From NCBI GenBank assembly GCA_963796195.1, contig CAWCKS010000010.1, positions 1 to 64,000 of the forward strand: a stretch of DNA of 64,000 nt, written 5' to 3'. The notes beneath the pieces were generated by a model. It searched no databases, was not told where the DNA came from, and was given only the letters and a program-made list of their open reading frames with translations. Position 1 is the first letter of the stretch. Every line of letters begins with the position of its first letter. Made by a program: the position numbers and the translations under genes. The DNA comes from CAWCKS01 sp963796195. GTDB lineage: Bacteria > Pseudomonadota > Alphaproteobacteria > Rhizobiales > Xanthobacteraceae. This document shows, piece after piece, positions 26,643 to 36,700 of the stretch.

Positions 26643-27643
26643 CAGCCCGCGCTGACGAGATTGCCAACGGCCTGCCGTAACTGGACGATCCCGGAATCGA
26701 AGTGACGTGTCGGATGCACGCGATTGGTCAGCAGCGACCAGGCGATGCCGCGACGAAAGTCGATCCACAGTCCGGTGCCGGTAAAGCCGGTGTGGCCGAT
26801 GGTGGTTTCCGAGCAGGCGTCGCCGCCGGACCAGCCGTCGTATCGCATCTCCCAGCCGAGCGAGCGCCGATCTGACTGCCGCGTTCGTAAGAGCTCCAGG
26901 CTGTCAGCGCTAAGGGCCGTGCCGTCGAGCAATGCCTTGGCAAAATCGAGCACGGCATCGATTGGCCCGAACAGCCCGGCGTGACCGGCGGCGCCGCCGA
27001 GCGCAAAGGCATTCTCGTCGTGAACTTCGCCACGCAAGACGCGTTGGCGCCACTGGCAATGCTCGGTCGCGGCGCAGCTTGCGGGATCAGGCGAGAAGGT
27101 GAAGCCAGGTTCAAGCGGTTGCTGCTTGAGCGGCTTGCCGGTGACGCGTTCGATCGCAATACCGAGCAGGATGAAATTGATATCCGAATAGACGGGGAGC
27201 CCATGGGTCCATACGCGCTGCAGGACAAATGCCCGCAGCGTCTTCGGGTCCTGACCATAGGTGTAGAGCGGCTCGACCGCCGGCAGGAACGTCTGATGCG
27301 ACAGGCACTGCCGCACCGTGAGCGCGCGTTCGGGCGCCGACAAATCATACTGCCTGAGATCGGGAATCAGTTCGCCAAGCGACTGGTCGAGGCGCATACG
27401 GCCCTGCTCGATCAAATGCAGAATCGTCGTCGTCGTGAAGATGACCTTGGTGAGCGAGGCAAGGTCAAAGATCGTCTCGCGCCGCATCGGTACCGGCGTC
27501 GGCACGATCTGGGCGCGCCCGTGATGCGCGACCGCGCGATCGCCTGATGCGGTCACGATGCCGAGAACGGCGCCGGGAATGCGGCCTTGCGCAATCGCCT
27601 GCTCGACGGGCGCAAACGCGCCGGCGAGGGTTTTTTCCAGCAT
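26639..27643 (-). CDS. Beta-lactamase-family serine hydrolase
   Basis: A 334-residue protein of the class C beta-lactamase/esterase family: nucleophile motif SLTK in FDLASLTKVIF, second motif YSDINF, and a C-terminal IGHTGFTGTG matching the HxG-type motif. No signal peptide is visible, so it is more likely a cytoplasmic esterase or peptidase than an antibiotic resistance enzyme. ATG at 27643 overlaps the stop of the upstream acyl-CoA synthetase (TAATG), so the two are co-translated. Confidence 0.88.
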   Translation of the reverse strand: MLEKTLAGAFAPVEQAIAQGRIPGAVLGIVTASGDRAVAHHGRAQIVPTPVPMRRETIFDLASLTKVIFTTTTILHLIEQGRMRLDQSLGELIPDLRQYDLSAPERALTVRQCLSHQTFLPAVEPLYTYGQDPKTLRAFVLQRVWTHGLPVYSDINFILLGIAIERVTGKPLKQQPLEPGFTFSPDPASCAATEHCQWRQRVLRGEVHDENAFALGGAAGHAGLFGPIDAVLDFAKALLDGTALSADSLELLRTRQSDRRSLGWEMRYDGWSGGDACSETTIGHTGFTGTGLWIDFRRGIAWSLLTNRVHPTRHFDSGIVQLRQAVGNLVSAGC

Positions 27644-29292
27644 TACTGCGCGATCGCCGCGACCGAATCGACCTGCTTGCGCAGCTCGAATTTTTGGATT
27701 TTTCCGGTCGAGGTTTTTGGCAGCGGGCCAAACACAACGGCCTTCGGCGATTTGAAGCCGGGCAGTTGCTTGCGGCAGAACGCGAGAATCTCGGCCTCGT
27801 CGGCCTTGGCGCCGTCCTTCAGCTCGACGAAGGCGCAGGGCACCTCGCCCCATTTCTTGTCCGGCTTGGCAACGACTGCAGCAAACAACACGGCCGGGTG
27901 CTTGTAGAGGACGTCTTCGACCTCGACCGACGAAATGTTCTCGCCGCCGGAGATGATGATGTCCTTGGAGCGATCCTTGATGATGATGTAGCCATCGCTG
28001 TCAATCACGCCGAGGTCGCCGGTGTGGAACCAGCCATCGGCAAACAATTCCCTGGTGGCTTTCTCGTTCTTGAGATAGCCCTTCATCACGATGTTGCCGC
28101 GGAACATCACCTCGCCGATGGTCTCACCATCGTGCGGCACCGGCATCATCGTCTCGGGATCGAGCACGGTGACCTTGTCCTGCAGGTGGTAGGCGACGCC
28201 CTGTCGGCGCTTCAGCACCGCGCGCTCTTCAACCGTCAGATCGTCCCAGCCCGGCTGCTCCGCGCACACAGAGGCTGGGCCATAGACCTCGGTGAGGCCG
28301 TAGACGTGGGTGAGGGTGATGCCGATCTCCTCGGCGCCCTGGATCACGGCGACGGGCGGCGGCGCGCCGGCGATCAGCCCCGACACCGGGCGGCCCGTGT
28401 TGCCGCGCGGCGCCGACGGCGCGCTGATCAGCGTGGCATAGACGATCGGCGCACCGCACATGTGCGTAACGCCGTGCTTCGGGATCAGCTCGAAGATCTT
28501 TGCCGGATCGACCTTGCGCAGGCAGACATTGATGCCGCTCGCCGCCGCCAGCGTCCATGGGAAGCACCAGCCGTTGCAGTGGAACATCGGCAAGGTCCAG
28601 AGATAGACCGGATGCAGGCCGAGATTGCCTGAGACGATGTTGCTGACGGCGTTGAGATACGCGCCTCGGTGATGGGTGACGACGCCTTTCGGGTTGCCCG
28701 TGGTGCCCGAGGTGTAACTCAGCGCGATGGCATCCCATTCGTCCTCAGGCACCGACCACGCGAATTTTGGATCGCCCTGTGCGATCCAGCTTTCATACTC
28801 GATCTCGCCGATGCGCTTGCCGCCGGAAAACGTCTTGTCGTCGACGTCGATGACGAGCGGCTTTGGGCCCTTCATCTGCTTCAACGCGTCTTCCATCACG
28901 CTGGCAAACTCGGGATCGACCAAGAGCACCTTGGCTTCCCCGTGGTCCAGCATGAAGGCGAGGGCGGACGCATCGAGCCGGGTGTTCAGCGCATTGATCA
29001 CCGCGCCGACCATCGGAATGGCGAAATGCGCCTCGTACATCGCCGGCACGTTCGGCAGCATCACGGCGACGGTATCGCCACGGCCGATGCCGCGCCTGGC
29101 CAGCATCGAAGCGAACCGCCGCGCCCGCGCATAGGTCTCCGCCCAGGTAAAGCGGCGATCCTCGTAGACCACGCTGGTCAGCCTGGGATGGACTTGCGCC
29201 GAGCGTTCGAGAAAGCTCAGCGGCGACAGCGAGACGTAATTCGCCTTGTTCTTGTCGAGGCCGACATCGTAAGCGGTTTTGCCATTGCGCAT
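27643..29292 (-). CDS. Acyl-CoA synthetase (AMP-forming)
   Basis: A 549-residue ANL-superfamily ligase that activates a carboxylic acid to its CoA thioester. The AMP-binding motif LSYTSGTTGNPKGVV is present, with HVYGLTEVYGP, GWFHTGDLGVID and the C-terminal catalytic Lys region KTSTGKIQKFELR. Sequence style is close to methylmercaptopropionate-CoA ligase-like (DmdB) proteins and medium-chain ligases, but the substrate cannot be fixed. Start at 29292 (MRNGKTAYDVG) chosen over an upstream extension of poor composition. Confidence 0.93.
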   Translation of the reverse strand: MRNGKTAYDVGLDKNKANYVSLSPLSFLERSAQVHPRLTSVVYEDRRFTWAETYARARRFASMLARRGIGRGDTVAVMLPNVPAMYEAHFAIPMVGAVINALNTRLDASALAFMLDHGEAKVLLVDPEFASVMEDALKQMKGPKPLVIDVDDKTFSGGKRIGEIEYESWIAQGDPKFAWSVPEDEWDAIALSYTSGTTGNPKGVVTHHRGAYLNAVSNIVSGNLGLHPVYLWTLPMFHCNGWCFPWTLAAASGINVCLRKVDPAKIFELIPKHGVTHMCGAPIVYATLISAPSAPRGNTGRPVSGLIAGAPPPVAVIQGAEEIGITLTHVYGLTEVYGPASVCAEQPGWDDLTVEERAVLKRRQGVAYHLQDKVTVLDPETMMPVPHDGETIGEVMFRGNIVMKGYLKNEKATRELFADGWFHTGDLGVIDSDGYIIIKDRSKDIIISGGENISSVEVEDVLYKHPAVLFAAVVAKPDKKWGEVPCAFVELKDGAKADEAEILAFCRKQLPGFKSPKAVVFGPLPKTSTGKIQKFELRKQVDSVAAIAQ

Positions 29293-29453
29293 CGCAGGTG
29301 CTCGCGGTTCATGATCTTCTTCGCGCACATCGCTTCCTGGACATGCGCGTGCCCGGCGGGGCCGCAAGATGACTTGCAAGATATCACCGCAAGGCGTTGA
29401 TTCAAATTGGAGTCAGTGCTGCGTCTGGCGCACACCCAAAAGAGTGAAAAACA

Positions 29454-30323
29454 ATGGTTAAGCCGATCCCCGGTCCCGATCCAAATCCACACACGCCGGC
29501 GTTCAAGCTGCCGCCGCTGGCGTGCGACGCACACACCCACATCTTCGGACCCGGAGATAAATACCCCTACGCGCCCGACCGTTCCTATACGCCGCCGGAC
29601 GCGCCGCTCTCGGCGTTCCAGGCGCTGCACAGGAAGCTCGGAATCGGCCGCGCCGTCATCGTCAACGCCACCGTCCATGGCACCGACAATCGCGTCGCGC
29701 TGGATGCGATCGCGGTGTCCGGCGGCCGTTATCGCGGTGTCGCCAATATCGACGGCAGCATCACGGAGCAGGGCGTGCGCACCCTGCACGACGGCGGCTT
29801 CCGCGGTTGCCGCTTCAACTTCGTGCGCCATCTCGGCGGCATGCCCGACATGGCAACGTTCCATCGCATCGTGGCGATGGTCGCGCCGTTCAATTGGCAT
29901 ATCGACCTGCACTTCGATGCGGTCGACCTGCCCGACTTCGCCGACACGCTGGCGAAGCTGCCGGTGCGCTACACGATCGACCACATGGCCCGCGTCACAG
30001 CGTCCGCCGGCCTCGATCAACGGCCGTTCAAAATCCTGCTTGAGCTGATGCAGCGCGACCCGAAATGCTGGGTGAAAGCCTCGGGCTTCGAGCGCGTCTC
30101 GACGGCCGGACCGCCATTCCACGATGCCATTCCGTTCGCGCGCAAGCTCGTCGAAACGGCGCCGGATCGCGTGATCTGGGGAACGGACTGGCCGCACCCC
30201 AACGTCAAGGTGATGCCGAACGACGGCGACCTCGTCGATCTCATTCCACTGTTCGCGCCTGAAGCTGAGCTGCAGCACAAGATCCTGGTCGATAATCCGG
30301 CGCGGCTGTTCGATTTCGCGTGA
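29454..30323 (+). CDS. Amidohydrolase-family (amidohydrolase 2) protein
   Basis: A 289-residue TIM-barrel hydrolase of the LigI / dicarboxylate lactonase-like family. Metal ligands are in DAHTHIFGP, with WHIDLHFDAVDLP, TIDHMARV and the C-terminal IWGTDWPHPN, with Asp. This family hydrolyses lactones or decarboxylates aromatic acids. It is divergent from the acyl-CoA synthetase gene and may share a degradative pathway with it. Confidence 0.88.
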   Translation: MVKPIPGPDPNPHTPAFKLPPLACDAHTHIFGPGDKYPYAPDRSYTPPDAPLSAFQALHRKLGIGRAVIVNATVHGTDNRVALDAIAVSGGRYRGVANIDGSITEQGVRTLHDGGFRGCRFNFVRHLGGMPDMATFHRIVAMVAPFNWHIDLHFDAVDLPDFADTLAKLPVRYTIDHMARVTASAGLDQRPFKILLELMQRDPKCWVKASGFERVSTAGPPFHDAIPFARKLVETAPDRVIWGTDWPHPNVKVMPNDGDLVDLIPLFAPEAELQHKILVDNPARLFDFA

Positions 30324-30395
30324 CCACCGGTGCCGCGCAATTCGTTAAAATCGCAGCGGTTTTCGCGATTTTCGTTGGGGTTTGCTAACCCGCTA

Positions 30396-31277
30396 TCACG
30401 CGACCCTTTGAACGGCGATTTCGGCGCGCTGCGCGTCATTAATGCCGAGCTTGGCGCGGGTGTTCATGCGGAAATCGAATTCTGCCGGATAGCGCTCAAG
30501 ATGCTTGCTATCGATGTGCTGATAGACGCCGATCAGCCCGCGCTTGAAGACGCTGAAAAACCCTTCAAGGGTATTGGTGTGCACGTCGCCGCGCGCCCAT
30601 TCGAATTTGGAGTGGTCCACGCTTTCGTGCTTCGCAACCGGCGGAAACTTGTAATACCGGCGCCCTGTCCGTAACCAGGCGGCTGTCCTGGTGGATGCTC
30701 TGCGCAGGTGCGCGGGAATGCCGCGGTGATCCAGCACGACCGAGCGGATATTGCCGCCGCGCTCGACAAGGCTCAGCACTTGATGTTCGGCCTTGCGACG
30801 AGCCGGCCGACGCTTCGGTCTTGGGCGAATTGGCCAGCTCCATCTCGTCGGCTTCGACGGTCTTGCCAGCGCCGCCAATCGGGCCAGTATCAGCCGCAGG
30901 GTCCATCGCATGGCGAATACGGTGGCCAAGGAACCAAGCGGTTTTCATGCCGCAGCCAAGCGTCCGCTGAAGCTGGCGGGTCGAGATGCCTTTCTTGGAC
31001 GAGCAAAGCAGGTGGATCGCCTGAAGCCACAGGCGCAGCGGCACGTGGCTGTCCTCAAAGATCGAACCCATCCGGACGGTGAACGGCTTGCGGCAGGCGT
31101 AGCACTTGCGCAGGCCCGCGACGGGTCGTCTTGCCCTTCAGGCGGCCGATCTTCGCCCCGTCGGCATTGCCGCAATGCGGGCACACCGGGCCATTCGGCC
31201 AAAGCTGGGCTTCGACGTATTCAAAGGCGGCTTCTTCGTTATGAAAGCGAGTCGGCGGAAAGAACAGAATTGGCCAT
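30396..31277 (-). pseudogene. IS1595-family transposase (ISXO2-like), frameshifted
   Basis: Start MANSVLSAD at 31277, with GGAG upstream. Zinc ribbon GPVCPHCGNA; then CRKPFTVRMGSIFEDSHV, KKGISTRQLQRTLG and KTAWFLGHRIRHAM; DDE core DHRGIPAHLRR, DHSKFEWARGDVHTNTLEGF, FKRGLIGVYQH. Frame changes near 31250, 31116, 30800 and a compensating pair near 30700. Correcting them yields the normal family length. No accessory gene is present. I could not define terminal inverted repeats with confidence. Confidence 0.82.
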
Positions 31278-31342
31278 GGCTTATCTCCAATGGCCGCGAC
31301 TCTAGATATGGGAAATGGGTATGTCAAGTGAAACATCGCCAC

Positions 31343-31362
31343 GATATATTCCATAATATATC
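31343..31362. repeat. AT-rich perfect palindrome
   Basis: gatatatt-ccat-aatatatc is a perfect inverted repeat upstream of the IS1595 transposase. It stands out in GC-rich sequence and may mark the element's promoter or end. Confidence 0.5.
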
Positions 31363-31390
31363 TTATGCGAATCGTAGACCCACATTAGCC

Positions 31391-32143
31391 TCAAGCGCCG
31401 GCCGGTTTCGTGGCGCGAGCCACCGCCTCGACAATGCAGTCCTTGAGCTCCCACGCCACGCGCAACGTGCTCCAATCGCTCTGGTGCAGCCGGTCGCGGT
31501 CGTCCGGATCGACCAGGGCATCGAACGAAACCTGCTCGTCCTCGTGCCATTGGCGCATCAGGCGGAAGCGGCGGAAGACGTTGACCTCGGCGGCTTCGGC
31601 CTCGTCAGTGATGAGGGCCTCGATCGCTTCCGCGCGGCGCATGAAATTCTCGGGTGCAACGAGTGCCGGAACATATTGTGGGTCCATCAGAATGATGTCC
31701 ATCGGCAGCATCTTGAGCCGATCAAGACCGGATCGGATCGCACGCCGGACAGCGTCCGGATCGTCGCCTTTCCAGGCGGCGTTGGTGCCGACCTGCCAGA
31801 TCACGGCAGCCGGACGCTCGCCGATGACATCGCGCTCCAGGCGAGCACGTTCGAGCGGCGCCTCCTCGCCGCCCAGCCCTCTATTGAGCACGTTGATCAG
31901 CCGGTCCTTGTTGATGTCCTTGTGATCCCGGTACTGCTGCCGCAGGAACGTTTCGAGACGATACGGATACGGGATTACCGGGGGCCTCCCTGCGGTGCTC
32001 GACGAACCGATCGCAACGATCTTGACCGGGTCATCGGTCGCTATCTGTTTGGCGAGGATTTCGAGCGGGTAGGCGAAGGCAAGGGGGCGTGCCGGGATAA
32101 TCGGATTCGGATGCTCTGGGGCTGGCTGGCCAAAGACCGGCAT
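31391..32143 (-). CDS. SGNH/GDSL-family hydrolase
   Basis: A 250-residue esterase-type protein. The nucleophile block is IVAIGSSSTAGRPP; block III VIWQVGTNAAWKG supplies Gly and Asn of the oxyanion hole; the catalytic Asp-His pair is in DRDRLHQSDW. No signal peptide is visible. It starts one base after the stop of the upstream enoyl-CoA hydratase gene and belongs to that leftward operon. Confidence 0.85.
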   Translation of the reverse strand: MPVFGQPAPEHPNPIIPARPLAFAYPLEILAKQIATDDPVKIVAIGSSSTAGRPPVIPYPYRLETFLRQQYRDHKDINKDRLINVLNRGLGGEEAPLERARLERDVIGERPAAVIWQVGTNAAWKGDDPDAVRRAIRSGLDRLKMLPMDIILMDPQYVPALVAPENFMRRAEAIEALITDEAEAAEVNVFRRFRLMRQWHEDEQVSFDALVDPDDRDRLHQSDWSTLRVAWELKDCIVEAVARATKPAGA

Positions 32144-32144
32144 G

Positions 32145-32955
32145 TCACCGCCCCTTGAATCTTGGCTTGCGCCGCTCGAGGAACGACGCGACGCCTTCCT
32201 TGTGGTCGTCGGTCAGGCTCGCCAGCGCGTACTGGTCACGGTCCATGTGGCTTGCGAGATCATCGAGTGCGTGCGCGAGACGGTTGACGGTAAGCTTGGT
32301 CATCGCCACCGGGATCGGCGGCTGACGCGCGATCTTTTCGGCGAACGCCATGGCGGCCTCAAAGGTCTTGCCGTCGTCGACCACCTGCTCGACCAGGCGC
32401 CATTCGTAGGCCTCTTGCGCCGAAATCTTTTCGTCGGCGATGATGACGGCCTGCTTGGTGCGCGCCGGGCCCATCAGGTGCAGCATGCGCGGCACGCTTT
32501 GCCAGCTCATGTTCATGCCGAGCGCGATTTCTGGAATCCGGATGTGGCCGCCGCGGCCCATGATGCGGAAATCGAGCGCGACCGCGAGCGCAGCGCCACC
32601 ACCGATACAGAAGCCCTCGATGGCGCCGATCGTGACCTGCTCCATCTCATGCCAGGCCCGCGTCAGCCGTGGGCCTATCCGCAAGCTGGCGGCGCAACGC
32701 GCCGAGGCCCTTTGAGCCGCGGTCGCGGCCCTCGCGATCCTTCAGGTCGGCGCCAGCACTGAATGCCTTTGCGGTGCCGGTCAGCACCACGACCGACGAA
32801 ACTTCGTCCTCCTCAAAGCTGCGCGCCGCCGCCGTTAACTGTCGCATCGCCTCGGCGGAGAGGGCGTTGAGATTGTCGCCGCGGTCGAAGCGGACCACGG
32901 CGATGCGGCCTTCCGGACCAAGGCCCCGCTCGATTTTAACGAATTCGTCTGCCAC
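32145..32955 (-). CDS. Enoyl-CoA hydratase/isomerase family, one frameshift
   Basis: Crotonase-fold protein. The N-terminal half reads VADEFVKIERGLGP from a GTG start at 32955, preceded by GGAGG, and contains AFSAGADLKDREGRDRG with the first oxyanion-hole block. One extra base near 32683 shifts the frame; the second half resumes RIGPRLTRAWHEMEQVTIG then GFCIGGGAALAVALD. Corrected length is about 270, normal. It forms an operon with a second crotonase upstream and a GDSL hydrolase downstream. The break is probably technical. Confidence 0.8.
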
Positions 32956-32968
32956 GTTGCCTCCGCCC

Positions 32969-33757
32969 CTACTCGAACTTGCCATGCCGGCCCGCACCTT
33001 GCGCAAAGCGCGTGGCGCCAGCAAGCGTCTCGCCCGAGGCGATCACCTTTAGGCCGCCAGCCATCTCATCGTTGATCGCGTCCTCTTCCGAAAGATCCCA
33101 CTGCCGCAGCGCCGAACGCTTGTCGTTGCGCAGGCAGTTCTGCGGAAATTTTGCGAGCTCCTTCGCCAGTGCGACGGCGTGAGCGCGCGCTTCGCCCTTC
33201 GGCACCAGGCGATTGGCGATGCCGAGCTGAAACGCTTCCAGCGCATCCACCGGCCGCCCGGTGAGGATCAAATCCATCGCGCGCGAATGGCCGATCAGGC
33301 GCGGCAGGCGGATGGTGCCGAGATCGATCAACGGCACGCCAAAGCGGCGGCAGAAGATCCCGAACACGGCGCCCTCACCCGCCACCCGCATGTCGGCCCA
33401 CAGCGCAAGCTCCATGCCACCGGCGACCGCATGGCCTTCGACGGCAGCGATCACCGGCTTCGACAGCCGCAGCCGGCTCGGACCCATCGGCGCGATGGTG
33501 TTGTGGCCACCGAGCTCGCGGCGTTTTTCGCGATCGCCCGCCGCGGTCGCCTTCAGGTCGGCGCCGGCGCAGAACGCGCCATTGGTGCCGGTGAACACGG
33601 CGACCGATGAGTCCGGATCGGCATCGAAGGCAAGGAACGCATCGAACAGCTTTCGCGCGGTCGCGCCATCGACGGCATTGCGCCGCTCCGGCCGGTTGAT
33701 CGAGACGATGGTGACCGGACCGTCGCGCTCGACAAGAATGGTGTCGGTATTGGCCAT
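32969..33757 (-). CDS. Enoyl-CoA hydratase/isomerase family protein
   Basis: An intact 262-residue crotonase: VTIVSINRPERRNAVDG, AFCAGADLKATAAG, AVEGHAVAGGMELALWADM, FGVPLIDLGTIRLPRLIG. Oxyanion-hole Ala/Gly residues are present; the usual catalytic Glu positions read differently (GGMELALW), so hydratase versus isomerase or hydrolase activity is open. First gene of the leftward crotonase-crotonase-GDSL operon, 13 bp before the second. Confidence 0.9.
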   Translation of the reverse strand: MANTDTILVERDGPVTIVSINRPERRNAVDGATARKLFDAFLAFDADPDSSVAVFTGTNGAFCAGADLKATAAGDREKRRELGGHNTIAPMGPSRLRLSKPVIAAVEGHAVAGGMELALWADMRVAGEGAVFGIFCRRFGVPLIDLGTIRLPRLIGHSRAMDLILTGRPVDALEAFQLGIANRLVPKGEARAHAVALAKELAKFPQNCLRNDKRSALRQWDLSEEDAINDEMAGGLKVIASGETLAGATRFAQGAGRHGKFE

Positions 33758-33798
33758 GGCAGGTCCCTCCCCTTGGCTTGTTCTGTGTGAATGCGAAA

Positions 33799-36700
33799 TC
33801 AGACCCCGGCGCTGGCGGCTGCATCAAGGATTTGCTCCGCGAGAGCGGCTTCAACCGGCGGATCATCTGCGAACGTGGTCACAAGCTCGCTGAGGCGGCG
33901 AAGCATCTTCGCTCGATTTTCGGCCGGCGTGGCGTTGACGATGCTGATCGCCGCACGAAGCTCCAGCGCCTTTGCCTGCTGCGCGTTGGCGAAAGTCAGC
34001 GCTTGCTCGAGCTCACCGAGCGCCTCGTCGTGATGAATCGGACCGGAGCGCAGCAGACACTCGCCGCGTAACCGATGCAACTCCGAAACATAGAACCCGA
34101 CGCCCGGTTCCGTGATCGTCGGCAAAGTCGCGTCGAGCAGCTCGCGCGCAAGTTCGGTCTTTCCGGCCGCCAGTCTGACGTCCGCAAGCAACGCCGCATA
34201 GTATTGCGGCAGCGGGCCAAGACTTGAGACGCGTTGAAATTCAAATTCCATTTCCAGGTGCCCGCGATCGAGGCTGTCACCGCGCGCCGAGGCCCAGCCG
34301 CTCATGAACACCGCGACCGAACGCGGCGGGGCGAGCTTGAGCTTGTCGGCGATCTCGATCATTTGTTGTGCAAAAAGCAGAACCGCGTCACGATCTTCAA
34401 TGACCTGATGCGCCATCATCGCATTCATCAGCGCGTGCGTGCGACTTGCGGGTTGTTTCAGACTATCGGCCAGCGCGATACCACGCTGGATACTTTCGGC
34501 GGCCTTGCGCGGCTGGCCGGCCTGCGCATGACCAAGACCGGTCACGGTCAGGGCGCAAACGCCTGCATCATGGCCGCCGAACTCGATCCCCAATCGCTTG
34601 TGGCGCTCGGCGTCGTAGAGCCTGACACCCTCGCCGCCGTCAGTCAGGCAACCGCGGACGTTGCCACGGAAAAACGAGGTCGACCAGCGGCAGTGGATCG
34701 CCTCAAGAAACAGCGCTTCGTCGTCGAGATCGCGGGCGAGCTGGACGAGCTCGTCAGCATAGTCGAGCGCAACACGATTGCGCCCGAGGTTCGCGCTGAA
34801 CCACAGCCCCCATAGCGCTTTGAACAACAGATGCCGATCGCCGACCGATTTCGCGAGATCGTAGGCCTGTTGCGAGACACGCTGGGCTTCCGGATCGCGA
34901 AGGCCTCGGTACACCAGGATAACGGGTGCTTCCTTGAGCAGCAGCGTTAGCCGGCGTCGGTCACGCTCCTGATCTTCAGGAAGGCGAGCGAGCTGAGCCA
35001 GCGCGTCTTCATAGTGCGCCGCCGCCTCGGCATAGGCCCAGCGCGCCACGGCGCGATCGCCAGCGCGCTCAGACAATTCGGCCGCCTCGCCGGCAAGGCC
35101 CGCCTGGGCCATGTGATATGCGAGAACCTCCGGTTCGGTTTCGACCAGCTTGGGAAACTGCTGCTGGACAGTCCGCGCCAGGCGCTCGTGCAGTTGCTGG
35201 CGACGCGTACGCAGCAGGCTGTCATAGGCGACGTCGCGGGTCAGGGCGTGCTTGAACAAGTAGGTGGGTTCCGTCGCCCTGCTCTGCGGAAACACCAGAC
35301 CGGCTTCTGACAGGTGAGCGAGCGCGGCTTGCAACTCTCTGTCGCTCAGTTGCGTGACTGCGGCGAGCAATGCATAGGGAAACTGCCGCCCGATCACCGC
35401 GGCGATTTGGGCGATTTCCTTGGCAGGTCCGAGCCGATCGAGCCGCGCCATTAAGGAATCCTGCAACGTCGCCGGCACGCTCAGCTGGCTTGCCGCGCTC
35501 GTTTCGGTAACAGTCCGCGTCAGCTCCTCGACAAACAATGGGACGCCGTCAGTCCTGGCGAGAATGACTTCCAGCAGGTCGGTCGACATCATTGATTTCG
35601 CAGCGATGCCAGCGACCAGTTCAGCGCATTGGCGTTTGCCGAGGCGACTCAGCGCCAGTGACGCCACATGGTCGCGACCGCTCCAGGGCGCGACGAATTC
35701 AGGGCGGCCCGTGATGATGGCAAGAACCGGCGCCTTCTCGATCGAGTCGATCAGACGCGTCAGCAATTCCATCGTCGACGGATCGACCCAGTGCGCATCC
35801 TCAAGGATGAACAGCACTGGAGCCGCGTCGGAGAGATGGAGCAAATGATCGACGAGCGCAGCGACGGTTGCGGCCTTGCGTTGCGCCGGCGGCAGCTCGA
35901 CCGGAGGAAAGCGCTCCGCTGCGGGAAGCGACAGTAAGTCCGCGATCAGGGGCGCCGCTTGCGCGCCCGGTCGTCCGGCGCGCCGAAACAGCTCGTCGAG
36001 CTTGTCGAGCTTTGCGGCCGGCTTGTCGTCCGACGAGAAGCCCGCAGCCTGTTCGAACTGCCGAGTGATCGGGAAGAAGGCGGTGTTGCTGTAATAGGGC
36101 GAACACTGCGTGACGATACGCCGGTGCGGTTCGTCGCCGATGCGTTCGAACAAGGCCTCGACGAGGCGCGACTTGCCCATGCCGGGTTCGCCAGTCAGGA
36201 CGATCGCCTGCCCCTCGCCTTGTCTCGCGAGCTGCCAGCGCTCGAGCAGCAGACCGATCTCCTGCGTGCGCCCGACGAATGGACCGAGGCTCGCGGCGCG
36301 CGCCGCGGCAAAGCGGCTTGCGGTATCTGCTTCGCGCACCACCTGCCAGGCCGGTACGGGATCGGCGAAGCCTTTCAACGTCTGATCCCCGAGGCTCCTG
36401 GATTCGAAGCGGCGGCCAACCAGACGATGGGTCGACTGGCTGACCAGCACGCAATTCGGCTCGGCGAGCGCCTGCAACCGCGCGGCCAGATTGGGCGTCT
36501 CACCCACGATCGCTTTCTCTCGCGCGGCGCCGCTGCCGATGATTTCGCCAACCACGACGAGGCCGGTTGCAATCCCGACCCGGGTTTCGAGCGGCGCATG
36601 ATCGGGTCGCTCAATGGCGCGAACCGCGTCGACGATCGCAAGGCCGGCGCGCACGGCACGTTCGGCGGAATCTTCGTGCGCCTGCGGATAACCGAAATAG

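Noticed and set aside
27547..28632. A 361-residue rightward frame
   Set aside because: Antisense to the acyl-CoA synthetase gene, with a composition typical of shadow frames in GC-rich DNA.
30330..31390. Terminal inverted repeats of the IS1595-family element
   Set aside because: Left and right flanks share only short matches such as gctaa, so I did not fix the ends.
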